A DNA stretch of 64,000 bases, taken from positions 1-64,000 of the forward strand of contig ONOG01000014.1 in the NCBI GenBank assembly GCA_900319385.1, read 5' to 3'. This document shows positions 50,592 through 60,206 of this stretch, in pieces; position 1 is the stretch's first letter; every line of letters begins with the position of its first letter. The notes below the pieces were generated by a model. That model did not search any database, was not told where the DNA came from, and was given only the letters and a program-made list of their open reading frames with translations. The position numbers and the translations under genes were made by a program. This DNA comes from an uncultured Prevotellaceae bacterium (GTDB lineage Bacteria > Bacteroidota > Bacteroidia > Bacteroidales > Bacteroidaceae).

Positions 50592-52829
50592 ATGGGTATG
50601 AAAATGAAACGATTCACACTTACGGCTGCTGCGCTGCTCTGCACATCACTGTGCATGGCCGCCGACACTCCGACACTCAAGGCTGCCGACATGACACTGA
50701 CCTTCGTCGAAAAAACTGGTGGCTATAGCATCCGGCTCACTGATGGCACGACGAACTACGTGCCGCAGGACGGCTGCGCTGCTACACTCGAAGTGTTTGC
50801 CGCCAGCAACGACGCTGCCACCACGTACACGGCCCTGTATGACAATCTGAATACTGAGACCGAGGGACGCATCGTCGCCACCGCCACGCTGACCACAGCC
50901 AACGGTTCGGAATTTCTGTTCACCGACACCTGGCTCGTGCAACCCGACCGTCAGTCGCTTCGCCTGCAACGCGCGGTGAAGTTGGTGAAGACGAATGCCG
51001 CCGATGCCTCGTTCAACACGTATTTCATCCTGGGCGACGAACGCCAACGTGCGGTGTCGGCCTACGAGTATTTCCTGCCGTCGCTCGTCTATATGAACGG
51101 TGAGAACATGACCGACGCCAGCATCGGCCACGACTTCGGCGACCAGTGGATCCTGGCCCGCGAAGAACGTACGGCACTGCCGCTGACCATGATGCGCCAC
51201 TCGACGACGGGTGCGACGCTGGCCTTGTGCGACGACAACAAAAACATGGGGACCGATGCCGTCGATTGGGGCATGAACCACTTGGTGAGCAACTCCTTCC
51301 GCTACGGTTCCATCGGCTACTGCCTCACACGCAGCTACCCACAGCTGGCCTACTGCTACCCTGGCAGCGAGGGCGAACATTCGTACAGCGACGGTGGCGG
51401 CACTGCCGACCGACGCTGGGCACGCCGCAGCCACCCTGTAGTCAAGACCGTCTTGCATCGCTACAATCTGGAGTTTCATGCCTCGAAGGAGGCTGACTTC
51501 CCCTCGGCCCTGCGCACGCACTGGCAGCACTCGTTCGACATCTACGACCCCGACGTGCTGAACAAAGCCCGCGGAAGCCTCATCCAGCAATACGGCACCG
51601 AGCTGCTCGACCGCTATTGGATGAAGAGCGAAGGTGCACCAGGCTTCCCCTTCTCGGTACGCACACAGAGCGGCGAAGTGGTCGAACGTTCGTACGACAT
51701 GGGCTTTGTGGGCATGCAGACGGCCTGCGCCTACTACCTCTTCCGCTATGGCGTGGAACAGGAGAACGAATCGTACCGCATCAAGGGCGAACAGACTCTC
51801 GACTTCTGGGCACGCCGCAGCCCCAACGATGCCGGCATGCCCCGCATCTGGTGGGACATCGACCCGTGGAACTCTTTCCGCAACTACAACGACCTGCGCA
51901 ACATGCAGGGCGGCATGGAGGCGATGATCGAGGCGTGGGTTGTGGCCGAACGCTGGCGTCCGGGCTCGAAGCCGCAGTGGCTGAAGTTCTGCCGCCGCGC
52001 CGCCGACTGGATGCTGAGCCAGCAAGCGTCGGACGGAAGTCTGACGAAGGCCTACGACAACAACGGCGCCGTGGTCGATGCAGGCAAGTACCTGACCTCG
52101 AACGTCGTGCGCTTCCTCGTACAGATGTATGCCGTAACGCTGGAAGAGAAGTACAAGACAGCTGCCGTGAAAGCGGGTGAGTTTTGCCTGAAGGAGATAC
52201 ATACACCTTATAAATATATAGGTAGTGTGATCGACAACCCCTACGTGAAGGATCGCGAAAGCGGACAGAAGATGATCGAGGCCTGCCTCGCTCTCTACGA
52301 CGTGACGCAGGAGAAGCGCTGGCTCGATGCCGCCGTGCAGGCCGCCTACTACACCGTCACCTACATGTATGCGTTCAACATCCCTGCCCAGCCGAACATC
52401 AAGGCTCCCTGGACGTCGGACAAGAATACGGCAGGCATCACCATCATCGCCACCGGACACAGCGGTGCCGACTGCGGACTCTCGTACAACTCGTTCGAGT
52501 ACCTGCGCCTGTGGCTGCTCACAGGCGACGAATACATGCTGAAGATCGCTCGCCTGCTGGCCTACAACACGAAGCAGACGATGGATTTCGACGGCAAACT
52601 CAAGTATGCACACCGCGGCTTGCAGACCGAAGCCCTGCGACTGGTGACCAACCGCGGCGACGACGTCAACCTGTGGCTGCCGTGGGTGACTGCCACCCAG
52701 CTCGACCCCCTCTACCGTATGCAGGACGCCTACGGAAATGTCGATCTGAACGAAGTGTGCACACAAAGTGTGGAAGAGCTGAAGCGGATGGATGAACAAT
52801 ATCGCCGCACGCAGGGCCTCGCTTTCTAA
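50592..52829 (+). CDS. Secreted (alpha/alpha)6-toroid glycosidase-like protein
   Basis: The 745-residue protein has a signal peptide (about 1-24, CTSLCMAAD) and an N-terminal beta-sandwich (about 30-300). A C-terminal six-hairpin helical toroid follows (about 320-730), with repeated motifs such as FWARRSPNDAGMPRIWWDID, NMQGGMEAMIEAWVVAERW, RAADWMLSQQASDGSL and FLVQMYAVTLEEKYKTAAVK. This layout fits six-hairpin glycosidases or lyases, but I cannot assign a CAZy family or a catalytic residue. There are three possible starts at 50592, 50598 and 50604. The hybrid two-component regulator follows by 123 bp on the same strand and may sense the sugar it releases. Confidence 0.65.
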   Translation: MGMKMKRFTLTAAALLCTSLCMAADTPTLKAADMTLTFVEKTGGYSIRLTDGTTNYVPQDGCAATLEVFAASNDAATTYTALYDNLNTETEGRIVATATLTTANGSEFLFTDTWLVQPDRQSLRLQRAVKLVKTNAADASFNTYFILGDERQRAVSAYEYFLPSLVYMNGENMTDASIGHDFGDQWILAREERTALPLTMMRHSTTGATLALCDDNKNMGTDAVDWGMNHLVSNSFRYGSIGYCLTRSYPQLAYCYPGSEGEHSYSDGGGTADRRWARRSHPVVKTVLHRYNLEFHASKEADFPSALRTHWQHSFDIYDPDVLNKARGSLIQQYGTELLDRYWMKSEGAPGFPFSVRTQSGEVVERSYDMGFVGMQTACAYYLFRYGVEQENESYRIKGEQTLDFWARRSPNDAGMPRIWWDIDPWNSFRNYNDLRNMQGGMEAMIEAWVVAERWRPGSKPQWLKFCRRAADWMLSQQASDGSLTKAYDNNGAVVDAGKYLTSNVVRFLVQMYAVTLEEKYKTAAVKAGEFCLKEIHTPYKYIGSVIDNPYVKDRESGQKMIEACLALYDVTQEKRWLDAAVQAAYYTVTYMYAFNIPAQPNIKAPWTSDKNTAGITIIATGHSGADCGLSYNSFEYLRLWLLTGDEYMLKIARLLAYNTKQTMDFDGKLKYAHRGLQTEALRLVTNRGDDVNLWLPWVTATQLDPLYRMQDAYGNVDLNEVCTQSVEELKRMDEQYRRTQGLAF

Positions 52830-52840
52830 GCCAATAGGGA

Positions 52841-52952
52841 AAAAGCCTCCCCTGAGCCCCCTCAAAGGAGGGGAACTCCAAACTATGGAGAGATGGGGAA
52901 TGGAAAAAGAAAAGCAACAACTCGTCAACTCGTCAACTCGTGAACTTATAAC
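52841..52952. repeat. G-rich and AACTCGTC repeats before the HTCS gene
   Basis: GCCTCCCCTGAGCCCCCTC followed by AAAGGAGGGGA (52848-52877) belongs to the G-rich repeat family. CAACTCGTCAACTCGTCAAC (52918-52938) is a tandem of a 9-base unit. Together they fill most of the gap. Confidence 0.55.
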
Positions 52953-55900
52953 ATGAAACGTTATCTCTGTACACTCTGCCTGCTCTGCGCACTGATTGCC
53001 TCGGCACAAACCTATCGTTTCCGTCATTACGGACGCGAGCAGGGACTGTCGAACCTCAACGTCAACTGCGCCATGCAGGACAGCCGCGGATTTGTGTGGG
53101 TAGGAACCAACATCGGCCTCAACCGCTTCGACGGCAGCCGGTTCCAAAGTTTTTATGCGAACAATCAGAACAGCAGGTCGTCCATCCCTTCTAACACAGT
53201 AACCACACTGGCCGAAGGACCTGACGGACGCCTGTGGGTGGGCACCAACAACGGCCTCGTCGTGTTCGACCCACAGTCCGACAGCTTCACACCGCTGGAG
53301 CTGAAGGGACACAACCTGCGTACACAAATTTTCGATCTGGAGTTCGACCAAAAGCAGCGGCTGTGGATTCGGCTGGAAAACAAACTGCTGCTCTACGACC
53401 CCCAAAGCGAGAAGGTGAAAAGTTTCGACGACAACAAATATTTCTACCCCCTCGCTTTCTGTACGAGCAGCAGTGGCAACGTTTGGATGAGCGGTGCCGA
53501 CGGAAAACTCTATCGCTACGAAGAACGTACCAACAACTTCAACGGCTTTGAGGTGCTCAACGCACAGCAAAGCGACGAGAGCGAGTGGATCAACACCATC
53601 ATCGAACTGAACGACGGCGACCTTGCCTTGCTGACGAACAAACTGCATGGCTATCGTTTCTCGCCTGCCACTGGCCGCACCGAAGACATCTTCAAGGAAC
53701 CGCTCAACACTCACCCCGACTTCCTGCACACCGCCTTGCAACGTCCGTGCAGCGATGGTACCACCGAGCTGTGGATGGGCACCGAAGACGGCATCATCGT
53801 CTATAACCTCAAGCGCGGACTTGTGATGCACATGCGGAAACAGTTTGGGGATCCCTATTCGCTGAGCGACGATGCCGTACACGTGCTCTTCAGCGACCGT
53901 GAAGGCGGCGTGTGGGCCGGCACCTTCTTCGGAGGCATGAACTACGTGCCCGACGGCAATGACGAAATGTTCGAAGTGCTGCAACCAGGGAACAGCTTCG
54001 GTGCCAGTGTCGCCAAGGTAGTGCGCGAAATGGCCGTCGATGTCCGAGGCCGCATGTGGGTCGGCACCGAGGACGGAGGCGTGTTCCAACTCAACGACGG
54101 TCTGCAACCGATGCAGCTGACCTGGCAAGGCATCCCCATCTCGCGCAACATCCAAACCCTCATGCAGGACGGCGACGAGATGTGGCTGGGAACATTCGAC
54201 AAAGGTATATACATCATCGATACCCACTCCGACCAAGTTGTGGACAACATGCACAGCGGCCAGGCCGGACTGCGCACCAATGCCATCGTCCGACTGCAGC
54301 GCTTGAGCAATGGCACGGTCCTGGCCGGAACCATGCACCTGGGTGTGCTGGCCTTCGACCGCCAGAAACGTATGTTCACCACCTATGGTGGCAAGGGCGA
54401 CGGCTTCATTCACGACATCTACGAAGACTCGAAAGGACGCCTGTGGGTGGCCGACCTTCTCAACGGAGTGTTCCGCGGCAACAGCAAGGGTCAGAAACTG
54501 CAACACCTCTGCGACGACATCAAAGGAGCGTCAACCATCTTCGAGGATTCGCGCAACCAGATATGGGTGGGAACATCGAGCAACGGCCTCTACATGATAG
54601 ACGGCAAGGACCATTGCAGCCAACCGCTGCATGAACTGGCTCGCTCGGGCATCGGCATAGATAAGTTGACTGAAGACGGCGAGGGACGCCTGTGGATTTC
54701 GACCACCGACGGCCTCTACTGCTACGACGGCACGGCTGTGAGCCGCTACGGCACAGGCAACGGCCTGCCCACCGAGCAGTTCAACTACAACTCCGGCCTG
54801 CGCGACAGCACGGGACGTATGTTCTTCGGCACGCTCAACGGACTTGTCAGTTTCACACCGTCCTCAGCAGCAGCCAGCGACCAGCAGCCGCTCCATGTAC
54901 TGTTCACCGGACTGAGCGTCGAAGGGCGTGAGGTGACACACGAGAGCGACCCCGACATTCTGAAACAGTCGCTTCTGTATGCCGACGAGATTCACCTGCG
55001 CTACGATCAGTCGTCCATCTCGATCGACTTTGCCTGCCCTCTATACAGCGTTCCTCAAGCCATTTGGTACCGTTACCGCCTCGAAGGCCTCGATCAGGAC
55101 TGGACCGTATGCAAGGGTGCACAGCGCCTCACGTTCGCCGGTCTCTCGCCGGGCACCTACACCCTCGTCGTACAGGCTTCGCGCCAGAATGGCCGCTGGG
55201 ACGACGCTGCCGAGGCTTCACGCCTGCGTCTCATCGTCCACCGCCCGTGGTGGAACAGCGTGTGGGCATGGCTTGTCTATGCCTTGCTGCTCTGCGCGCT
55301 GGGCTACTACATCTACGGCCAAGCCACTCGCCGTCGCCGCGAGAAGCGTCGCATTGAGAACGAACGGGTGGAAAACGAACGCTATCGCGACGTGCTGCAG
55401 TCGAAGATTCAGTTCTTCACCACCATCACACACGAAATCCGCACACCGCTCTCGCTCATCATGGGCTCGATCGAACGCATGGAACGCGGCGAAAAGAACG
55501 AGGTTGGACTCCTGCGACGCAATGCCCAGCGACTGCTCAACCTCGTCAACCAGCTGCTCGACTTCCGCAAGATCGAGTCGTCATCGTTCCTCATGAACTT
55601 CCTGCCCACCGACATCTCCACCCTGCTGCGCGAGGTGTGCACCGACTTCACGCCCGCTGCCCGTCAGAAAGGCGCCACCTTCGCCATCGACATTCCGCAA
55701 GACAACATCCCCAACGTCATGGCCGACCGCGAGGCACTCACCAAGATACTGAGCAACCTGCTGAGCAACGCCATGAAGTTCTGCGAAAAGCACGTCGGCG
55801 TCAGCCTCGAACAGAAAGGCGACCAAGTGTGCATCGCCGTCAGCAACGACGGCCCACGCATTCCCCACGACCAGTTGGAAAAAATCTTCAAACCCTTCTA

Positions 55901-56921
55901 CCAATACTACGGCACGCAGGTCAACGCCACCGTCAAGGGCAGCGGACTCGGTCTGCCTCTCGCCCGTTCGCTGGCCGAGATGCACAGCGGCACGCTCACC
56001 TACGACGAACACCAGACGGAGCTGAACCGCTTCCTGCTCACGCTGCCACTCACCGTCCAAACCACCGCCACCGCTGCTTCAGCCACACCTCTCCCCGCAC
56101 AGGAAGACGAATCATCGGCCGAAGCACAGGGCACAGCCGCAACTGACGGAAAGAACGACTCAGCCATCCCCACCCTGCTCGTGGTCGATGACGAACAGGA
56201 ACTGCGCGAGTTTGTGTGCGAAGAGCTCGCTGCCGACTACCGCATTCTTCAGGCCGACAACGGTCAGCATGCCCTCGAAATCCTGGAGAAAGAAAACGTT
56301 TCGCTCGTTGTCACCGACATCATGATGCCCGTGATGAACGGTATCGAACTCTGCCAGAAGATTAAGGGCGACATGCGCTACTGCCACATCCCCATCGTTG
56401 TGCTGACAGCCAAGGTGTCGCTGCAGGACCACCTCGATGCACTCCACTCACAAGCCGATGCCTACATCGAGAAGCCGTTCTCCACCATCCAACTCCGCGC
56501 ACAAATCGACAACCTGCTACGTGGACGCGAACTGATCCGCTCGGCCATGCTCTCCTCGCCCTATGCCAACGTCGTCACCGTCGCCTCGAACACCGTCGAT
56601 GAACAGCTGCTCGAGCGTCTCAACGCCATCGTGGCCGAATATATGGACGATCCGCAGCTCACCGTCGAACTGCTGGCCAACGAGATGAACATGAGTACCT
56701 CCACCCTCTACCGCAAGGTGAAGGGCATCACCTCGCTTTCGCCCAACGACTTCATCCGCCTGTGCCGACTGAAGAAGGCTGCCGAGCTCCTCGGCTCCGG
56801 ACGTTTCCGCATCAAGGAAGTAGCTGCACGCACTGGTTTCTCGTCCATTGCCTACTTCACCTCCTGCTTCATGCGACAGTTCGGCATCACACCAGGCGCA
56901 TTCATCAAGAAAAAGGAGTGA
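52953..56921 (+). CDS. Hybrid two-component system sensor/regulator (HTCS)
   Basis: This 1322-residue single-chain regulator starts with a signal peptide (about 1-19). Two seven-bladed Reg_prop propellers follow (about 20-640, repeats of the type GRLWVGTNNGLVVFD and GDEMWLGTFDKGIYI), then a Y_Y_Y domain (about 680-755) and a membrane segment (about 770-790). The cytoplasmic part has HisKA with H827 in TITHEIRTPLS, HATPase (about 930-1035), a REC domain with D1122 in VVTDIMMPVMNG and an AraC-type DNA-binding domain (about 1215-1320). HTCSs sense an oligosaccharide in the periplasm and switch on an adjacent polysaccharide locus. No susC/susD is in the window, so its targets may be the secreted genes just upstream. 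Confidence 0.93.
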   Translation: MKRYLCTLCLLCALIASAQTYRFRHYGREQGLSNLNVNCAMQDSRGFVWVGTNIGLNRFDGSRFQSFYANNQNSRSSIPSNTVTTLAEGPDGRLWVGTNNGLVVFDPQSDSFTPLELKGHNLRTQIFDLEFDQKQRLWIRLENKLLLYDPQSEKVKSFDDNKYFYPLAFCTSSSGNVWMSGADGKLYRYEERTNNFNGFEVLNAQQSDESEWINTIIELNDGDLALLTNKLHGYRFSPATGRTEDIFKEPLNTHPDFLHTALQRPCSDGTTELWMGTEDGIIVYNLKRGLVMHMRKQFGDPYSLSDDAVHVLFSDREGGVWAGTFFGGMNYVPDGNDEMFEVLQPGNSFGASVAKVVREMAVDVRGRMWVGTEDGGVFQLNDGLQPMQLTWQGIPISRNIQTLMQDGDEMWLGTFDKGIYIIDTHSDQVVDNMHSGQAGLRTNAIVRLQRLSNGTVLAGTMHLGVLAFDRQKRMFTTYGGKGDGFIHDIYEDSKGRLWVADLLNGVFRGNSKGQKLQHLCDDIKGASTIFEDSRNQIWVGTSSNGLYMIDGKDHCSQPLHELARSGIGIDKLTEDGEGRLWISTTDGLYCYDGTAVSRYGTGNGLPTEQFNYNSGLRDSTGRMFFGTLNGLVSFTPSSAAASDQQPLHVLFTGLSVEGREVTHESDPDILKQSLLYADEIHLRYDQSSISIDFACPLYSVPQAIWYRYRLEGLDQDWTVCKGAQRLTFAGLSPGTYTLVVQASRQNGRWDDAAEASRLRLIVHRPWWNSVWAWLVYALLLCALGYYIYGQATRRRREKRRIENERVENERYRDVLQSKIQFFTTITHEIRTPLSLIMGSIERMERGEKNEVGLLRRNAQRLLNLVNQLLDFRKIESSSFLMNFLPTDISTLLREVCTDFTPAARQKGATFAIDIPQDNIPNVMADREALTKILSNLLSNAMKFCEKHVGVSLEQKGDQVCIAVSNDGPRIPHDQLEKIFKPFYQYYGTQVNATVKGSGLGLPLARSLAEMHSGTLTYDEHQTELNRFLLTLPLTVQTTATAASATPLPAQEDESSAEAQGTAATDGKNDSAIPTLLVVDDEQELREFVCEELAADYRILQADNGQHALEILEKENVSLVVTDIMMPVMNGIELCQKIKGDMRYCHIPIVVLTAKVSLQDHLDALHSQADAYIEKPFSTIQLRAQIDNLLRGRELIRSAMLSSPYANVVTVASNTVDEQLLERLNAIVAEYMDDPQLTVELLANEMNMSTSTLYRKVKGITSLSPNDFIRLCRLKKAAELLGSGRFRIKEVAARTGFSSIAYFTSCFMRQFGITPGAFIKKKE

Positions 56922-57325
56922 GGCAACGCCCACACCCCACCCTTCATCCACCATCAAGTGTCCGACGCGTTTCGGGCACTTGTTTTTTTATGGGCGTTCA
57001 GCTGAAAAATCAGACGTAGTGCATTGTTTCCCTATCCAAAACTGAAATGTTAACGTCAGGGGAATTTTACCATTTCTGCAGCACGATTTTGTGGGAGAAT
57101 TTTCGACGAAATAGAATGATCGTCTGGCAAAAAATCGCGTTTTTTTTAGCACACAGAAAATAACATTTTTGCCACACAGAAATCGCAGAAATGCACAAAA
57201 ACAGGGCAAGTGACTGGGAATAAGACGATTAAATCCTTTCCTTAAAACTCAGCAATCCAGGTTTGTGTGTATTTCCGTGATTTCTGTGTGCTGAAAAACC
57301 GCACATTTGGCGTCTGTTGTCCGCC

Positions 57326-57503
57326 GTTTACCTGTCTGCAGAGTGCCGACAAAGTAGCAGTTTGTCCGCCGTCTGCCCGTCGGCAAAGCGCCGTCTGCCG
57401 GTCGGCAAAGCGCCGACTGCCGACAGGTTTGTCCGCCGTCTGCCGACGCTCAGTCCGCCGACTGCCGACACTGAGTGCGCCGTTTGCCGACGCCGACGTT
57501 GCT
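57326..57503. repeat. 22-bp GC-rich tandem array
   Basis: Units begin at 57371, 57393, 57415, 57438, 57460 and 57482 with the core GTCTGCCGGTCGGCAAAGCG or the variant GACTGCCGACA. One unit is 23 bp. Two more diverged units precede it (57326-57370). The sequence is unrelated to the arrays at 43224-43433, but the period is the same. Confidence 0.75.
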
Positions 57504-57652
57504 GTCGGCCGTCATAGGGCTGGCACAACCCGTTTTTCAGGCTCAGATATGGGCTCCGTACAGGCGATATTTGCGAGCAAAGGGTCGGTCGGTGATTTCT
57601 GCGCGATTCTCAGAGGCGAATGATGGCAGGGCGGAGTGCGCAAAATTTCCAC

Positions 57653-57696
57653 GAACTTGACCCATAAGAGGTATGAACTTGACCCATAAAAGGTAT
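57653..57696. repeat. 22-bp direct duplication
   Basis: GAACTTGACCCATAAGAGGT plus AT (57653-57674) is repeated at 57675-57696 with one change. Confidence 0.75.
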
Positions 57697-57785
57697 ATAG
57701 AAAACGTTGGCTGAAACGGTAGATTTGCGAACAAAAAAGCGGACCCCGATGTGGAGTCCGCTAAGCTGCGATGCGAAACGCTGCC

Positions 57786-57998
57786 TCAATCCTCTTCCTT
57801 TTCGTCGTCGAGCGGAAGCGTCTTGTTCATCCAGATGTGGACGATGATGCCCGCAATGACGAGCAGCGCACTGCCAGCCGTGTAAACGTTCTGGTCGAGC
57901 AAGTCACCCATAAACGAGAACAAGTTAGGGAGAATCAGCAGGACGGCTCCCAGTACGACAAGGCAGATGCCCAGGTTTTTCTTCATTGAATTGTTCAT
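57786..57998 (-). CDS. Small two-TM membrane protein
   Basis: The 70-residue protein has two membrane segments (about 10-28, ICLVVLGAVLLILPNL, and about 38-55, TAGSALLVIAGIIVHIWM) and an acidic tail (DDEKEED). I take the ATG at 57998; a second ATG four codons later would also do. The family is a common small Bacteroidales membrane protein without known role. It is divergent from rpsF. Confidence 0.65.
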   Translation of the reverse strand: MNNSMKKNLGICLVVLGAVLLILPNLFSFMGDLLDQNVYTAGSALLVIAGIIVHIWMNKTLPLDDEKEED

Positions 57999-58142
57999 TG
58001 TGTGTATGTTTTTAGTTGTTAATACTCCATAATCGGCTGCAAAATAACGAAAAAAGCGCCAAAAGACGAAATATTTGGGCCTATTTTTTTGTTTTGTGTG
58101 AAAAAATATGCTGTTCGTCATCTTTTTTTGGGAAAAAAGTCG

Positions 58143-58150
58143 TACCTTTG
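58143..58150 (+). promoter_or_regulatory. -7 box of the rpsF operon
   Basis: TACCTTTG matches TAnnTTTG exactly, about 80 nt before the rpsF ATG. Confidence 0.6.
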
Positions 58151-58156
58151 CAGTCG

Positions 58157-58229
58157 CTTTGCGGATTTTTACCATCCGACGGAGCATGAGAATTTATCAT
58201 TTACATTATTTAATTATTAATTTCGTAGT
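58157..58229 (+). promoter_or_regulatory. rpsF leader, possible S6:S18 control site
   Basis: The 70-nt leader contains GCGGATTTTTACC then ATCCGACGGAGC, which could fold into a small stem exposing CCGAC. Many bacteria use an S6:S18-binding leader before rpsF. The match is weak and by eye only. Confidence 0.25.
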
Positions 58230-58571
58230 ATGAATCAGTACGAAACCGTTTTCATTCTTACTCCCGTTTTATCTGAAGTTCAGGTAAAGGAAACGGTAGA
58301 CAAGATCAAGGATCTCCTGGAGAAGGCTGGTGCCGAAGTGTTCAGCGAGGAGAACTGGGGTCTGAAGAAGCTGGCCTACAACATCGAGAAGAAGTCCACA
58401 GGCTTCTATGGAATGCTCGAGTACAAGGCTGAGCCGACAGTGATTAAAAATTTTGAGTTGCAGTTGCGCCGCGACGAGCGTGTGCTCCGCTACATCACAG
58501 TCAAGAACGAGAAGTATGCCGCTCAGTATGCTGAGAAGCGTCGTCTCAAATATCAAAACAAGGAGGCTTAA
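58230..58571 (+). CDS. rpsF: Ribosomal protein bS6
   Basis: The 113-residue protein is bS6: [16 protein letters not shown] at the start, then [20 protein letters not shown] and [14 protein letters not shown]. It binds bS18 in the small-subunit platform. It is the first gene of rpsF-rpsR-rplI, the usual order, with 2 bp to rpsR. Confidence 0.95.
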   Translation: MNQYETVFILTPVLSEVQVKETVDKIKDLLEKAGAEVFSEENWGLKKLAYNIEKKSTGFYGMLEYKAEPTVIKNFELQLRRDERVLRYITVKNEKYAAQYAEKRRLKYQNKEA

Positions 58572-58573
58572 TC

Positions 58574-58843
58574 ATGGCAGCACAGACATCTGAAATCCGT
58601 TATCTGACTCCGCACGCAGTCGACAAGAAGAAAAAGAAGTACTGCCGTTTCAAGAAGAGCGGTATCAAGTACATCGACTACAAGGATCCCGAATTCCTGA
58701 AGAAGTTCCTCAACGAGCAGGGTAAGATTCTGCCCCGCCGCATCACAGGCACTTCGCTTAAGTATCAGCGCCGCGTCGCACAGGCCGTCAAGCGTGCACG
58801 CCACATCGCTCTGCTCCCATTTGTAACCGACTTGATGAAATAA
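58574..58843 (+). CDS. rpsR: Ribosomal protein bS18
   Basis: The 89-residue protein is bS18: [16 protein letters not shown], then [20 protein letters not shown] and [12 protein letters not shown]. It starts 2 bp after the rpsF stop. Confidence 0.95.
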   Translation: MAAQTSEIRYLTPHAVDKKKKKYCRFKKSGIKYIDYKDPEFLKKFLNEQGKILPRRITGTSLKYQRRVAQAVKRARHIALLPFVTDLMK

Positions 58844-58861
58844 ACAAAGGAGGACACACGT

Positions 58862-59410
58862 ATGAAGATTATTTTGAAGAAAGACGTCCAGGGCCTCGGC
58901 TACAAGGACGATGTCCTCACAGTGAAGGACGGTTATGGCCGCAACTACCTGCTCCCTCAGGGTCTCGCAGTGCTCGCTACGGAGAAGGCCGTGAAGATGC
59001 TGAACGAAGAACTGAAGCAGCGTGCTCACAAGCTGGCTAAGATCAAGGCCGACGCCGAAGAGGCTGCCAAGAAGTACGAAGGCGTTTCGCTCGTCATCGC
59101 AGCTAAGGTCAGTGACAAGAAGAACATCTATGGTAGCGTAGGTGCTGCCCAGATTGCCGAAGCACTCAATGCCAAGGGCATCGAGACCGACGTCAAGAAG
59201 GTTGTGCTCAAGGCAGTGAAGGAGCTCGGTCACTTCACAGCTGTTGTTCAGCTGCACAAGGAAGTGGCTGTCGAAATTCCTTTCGAAGTCATCGCCGAGA
59301 ATGCTCCCGTTGAGGAGAAGGAAGAAGAAGCTCCCAAGGCAGAAGAGACTCCTGCTGAAGAACCCGCAGAAGAACCCGAAACTGAAGAAGAGGCTGAAGT
59401 AGCCGAATAA
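58862..59410 (+). CDS. rplI: Ribosomal protein bL9 with acidic tail
   Basis: The 182-residue protein is bL9: the N-domain signature GYKDDVLTVKDGYGRNYLLP (about 13-32), the connecting helix and the C-domain. About 35 extra residues at the end are almost all E, A and P. This acidic extension is known from Bacteroidetes relatives and makes the protein longer than the usual 148-150 residues. A bidirectional terminator follows. Confidence 0.94.
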   Translation: MKIILKKDVQGLGYKDDVLTVKDGYGRNYLLPQGLAVLATEKAVKMLNEELKQRAHKLAKIKADAEEAAKKYEGVSLVIAAKVSDKKNIYGSVGAAQIAEALNAKGIETDVKKVVLKAVKELGHFTAVVQLHKEVAVEIPFEVIAENAPVEEKEEEAPKAEETPAEEPAEEPETEEEAEVAE

Positions 59411-59435
59411 ATTCAGTACACCACTGTTAACAGCA

Positions 59436-59479
59436 AAGAAGGCTGGTTTGCAAATGAATGCAGACCAGCCTTCTTTTTT
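59436..59479. terminator. Bidirectional terminator after rplI
   Basis: AAGAAGGCTGGTTTGCA pairs with TGCAGACCAGCCTTCTT (59459-59475) around a 6-nt loop, with one mismatch and T-runs on both sides. It serves rplI and the convergent nitroreductase. Confidence 0.88.
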
Positions 59480-59494
59480 GCTTTTGCAGTCCTA

Positions 59495-60112
59495 TCACTT
59501 GGGCCAGCCGATAGGATGATTGAGCATCGGCACCAGATGCTCTGCGAGTCCCAGCTTCTCGCTCAGCACCTTGGCATCCATCATGGCACGAGCCACAGTG
59601 TTCAGACCCAGAGCCGTGCAGGCGAGGTAGATATTTTCGCTGACATAGCCAGCATCCATTGCACCGTAGCGCTCGGCATGAGCACGGAACTTCGATTGGT
59701 CGCTCACGAGCAGCAGTCCGACAGGTGCATCGGCCGCAAACTGCTGCGGACCAGCCATCGGCTGGCGAAGATCTTCGCTGCACACTTTCTTCAGGCTATT
59801 GCTGATCGGCTGATAGAGGAAAGCACCATCGGCGCGAAGCACGTAGAGCTGTATGTCCTGCGCGTTGATGGCCGAGGGAGCTGTGATGCGCTTGCTGTCG
59901 GGACGGTTGATGCCGCAGGCAGCCCACAACACTTGCGAGAGCGTGGCACCGTCAACCGCTTTGTCGCTGTACGAACGCTGCGAAGTGCGCTGTTGAAGGG
60001 CATCCATCAGCGTCATCGCCACATTCTTGTTCGGCTCAGGCAGCTGAACGTCCTGTGCCACGGCGCAGCCTGCCATCAGCACGGCTGCAGCCATCATCAT
60101 GATTTTCTTCAT
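59495..60112 (-). CDS. Exported nitroreductase-family protein
   Basis: The 205-residue protein begins with a signal sequence (about 1-19, AVLMAGCAVAQ). It then has the nitroreductase fold of the SagB-like group: QQRTSQRSYSDKAVDG, LWAACGINRPDSKRITAPSA (FMN phosphate site) and YVSENIYLACTALGLNTVAR. It would be a flavin-dependent reductase in the periplasm or on a lipid anchor; the lipobox is not clean. It follows the glutathione peroxidase gene by about 95 bp, separated by a palindromic repeat, so cotranscription is not certain. Confidence 0.8.
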   Translation of the reverse strand: MKKIMMMAAAVLMAGCAVAQDVQLPEPNKNVAMTLMDALQQRTSQRSYSDKAVDGATLSQVLWAACGINRPDSKRITAPSAINAQDIQLYVLRADGAFLYQPISNSLKKVCSEDLRQPMAGPQQFAADAPVGLLLVSDQSKFRAHAERYGAMDAGYVSENIYLACTALGLNTVARAMMDAKVLSEKLGLAEHLVPMLNHPIGWPK

Positions 60113-60128
60113 TGTTGTCGTGTTTTAA

Positions 60129-60191
60129 TCAAGGATTTGAGGGATTTGGCAGGGATTACAAAGAAATCCTGTCCATCCTTCAAATCCTTGA
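60129..60191. repeat. 17-bp inverted repeat between gpx and nitroreductase
   Basis: TCAAGGATTTGAGGGAT (60129-60145) and ATCCTTCAAATCCTTGA (60175-60191) form a stem with one G-T pair and a 29-nt loop. The second arm is identical to 17276-17292. Confidence 0.7.
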
Positions 60192-60206
60192 TAAGAATGA
60201 GTAATA

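Larger units (their letters stand above)
56922..57785. other. Repeat-dense intergenic region
   Basis: No gene is supported in 860 bp. It holds AT-rich sequence with CACACAGAAA repeats (57150-57300), a GC-rich 22-bp array (57326-57503), a 22-bp direct duplication (57653-57696) and a GCGGACTCCA-type stretch before the next stop. Confidence 0.6.

Noticed and set aside
50646..54506. 1286-codon minus-strand frame across two genes
   Set aside because: It spans the toroid gene, the gap and the first half of the HTCS gene in antisense. Both plus-strand genes have clear domains and signal peptides, so this is a codon-bias artefact.
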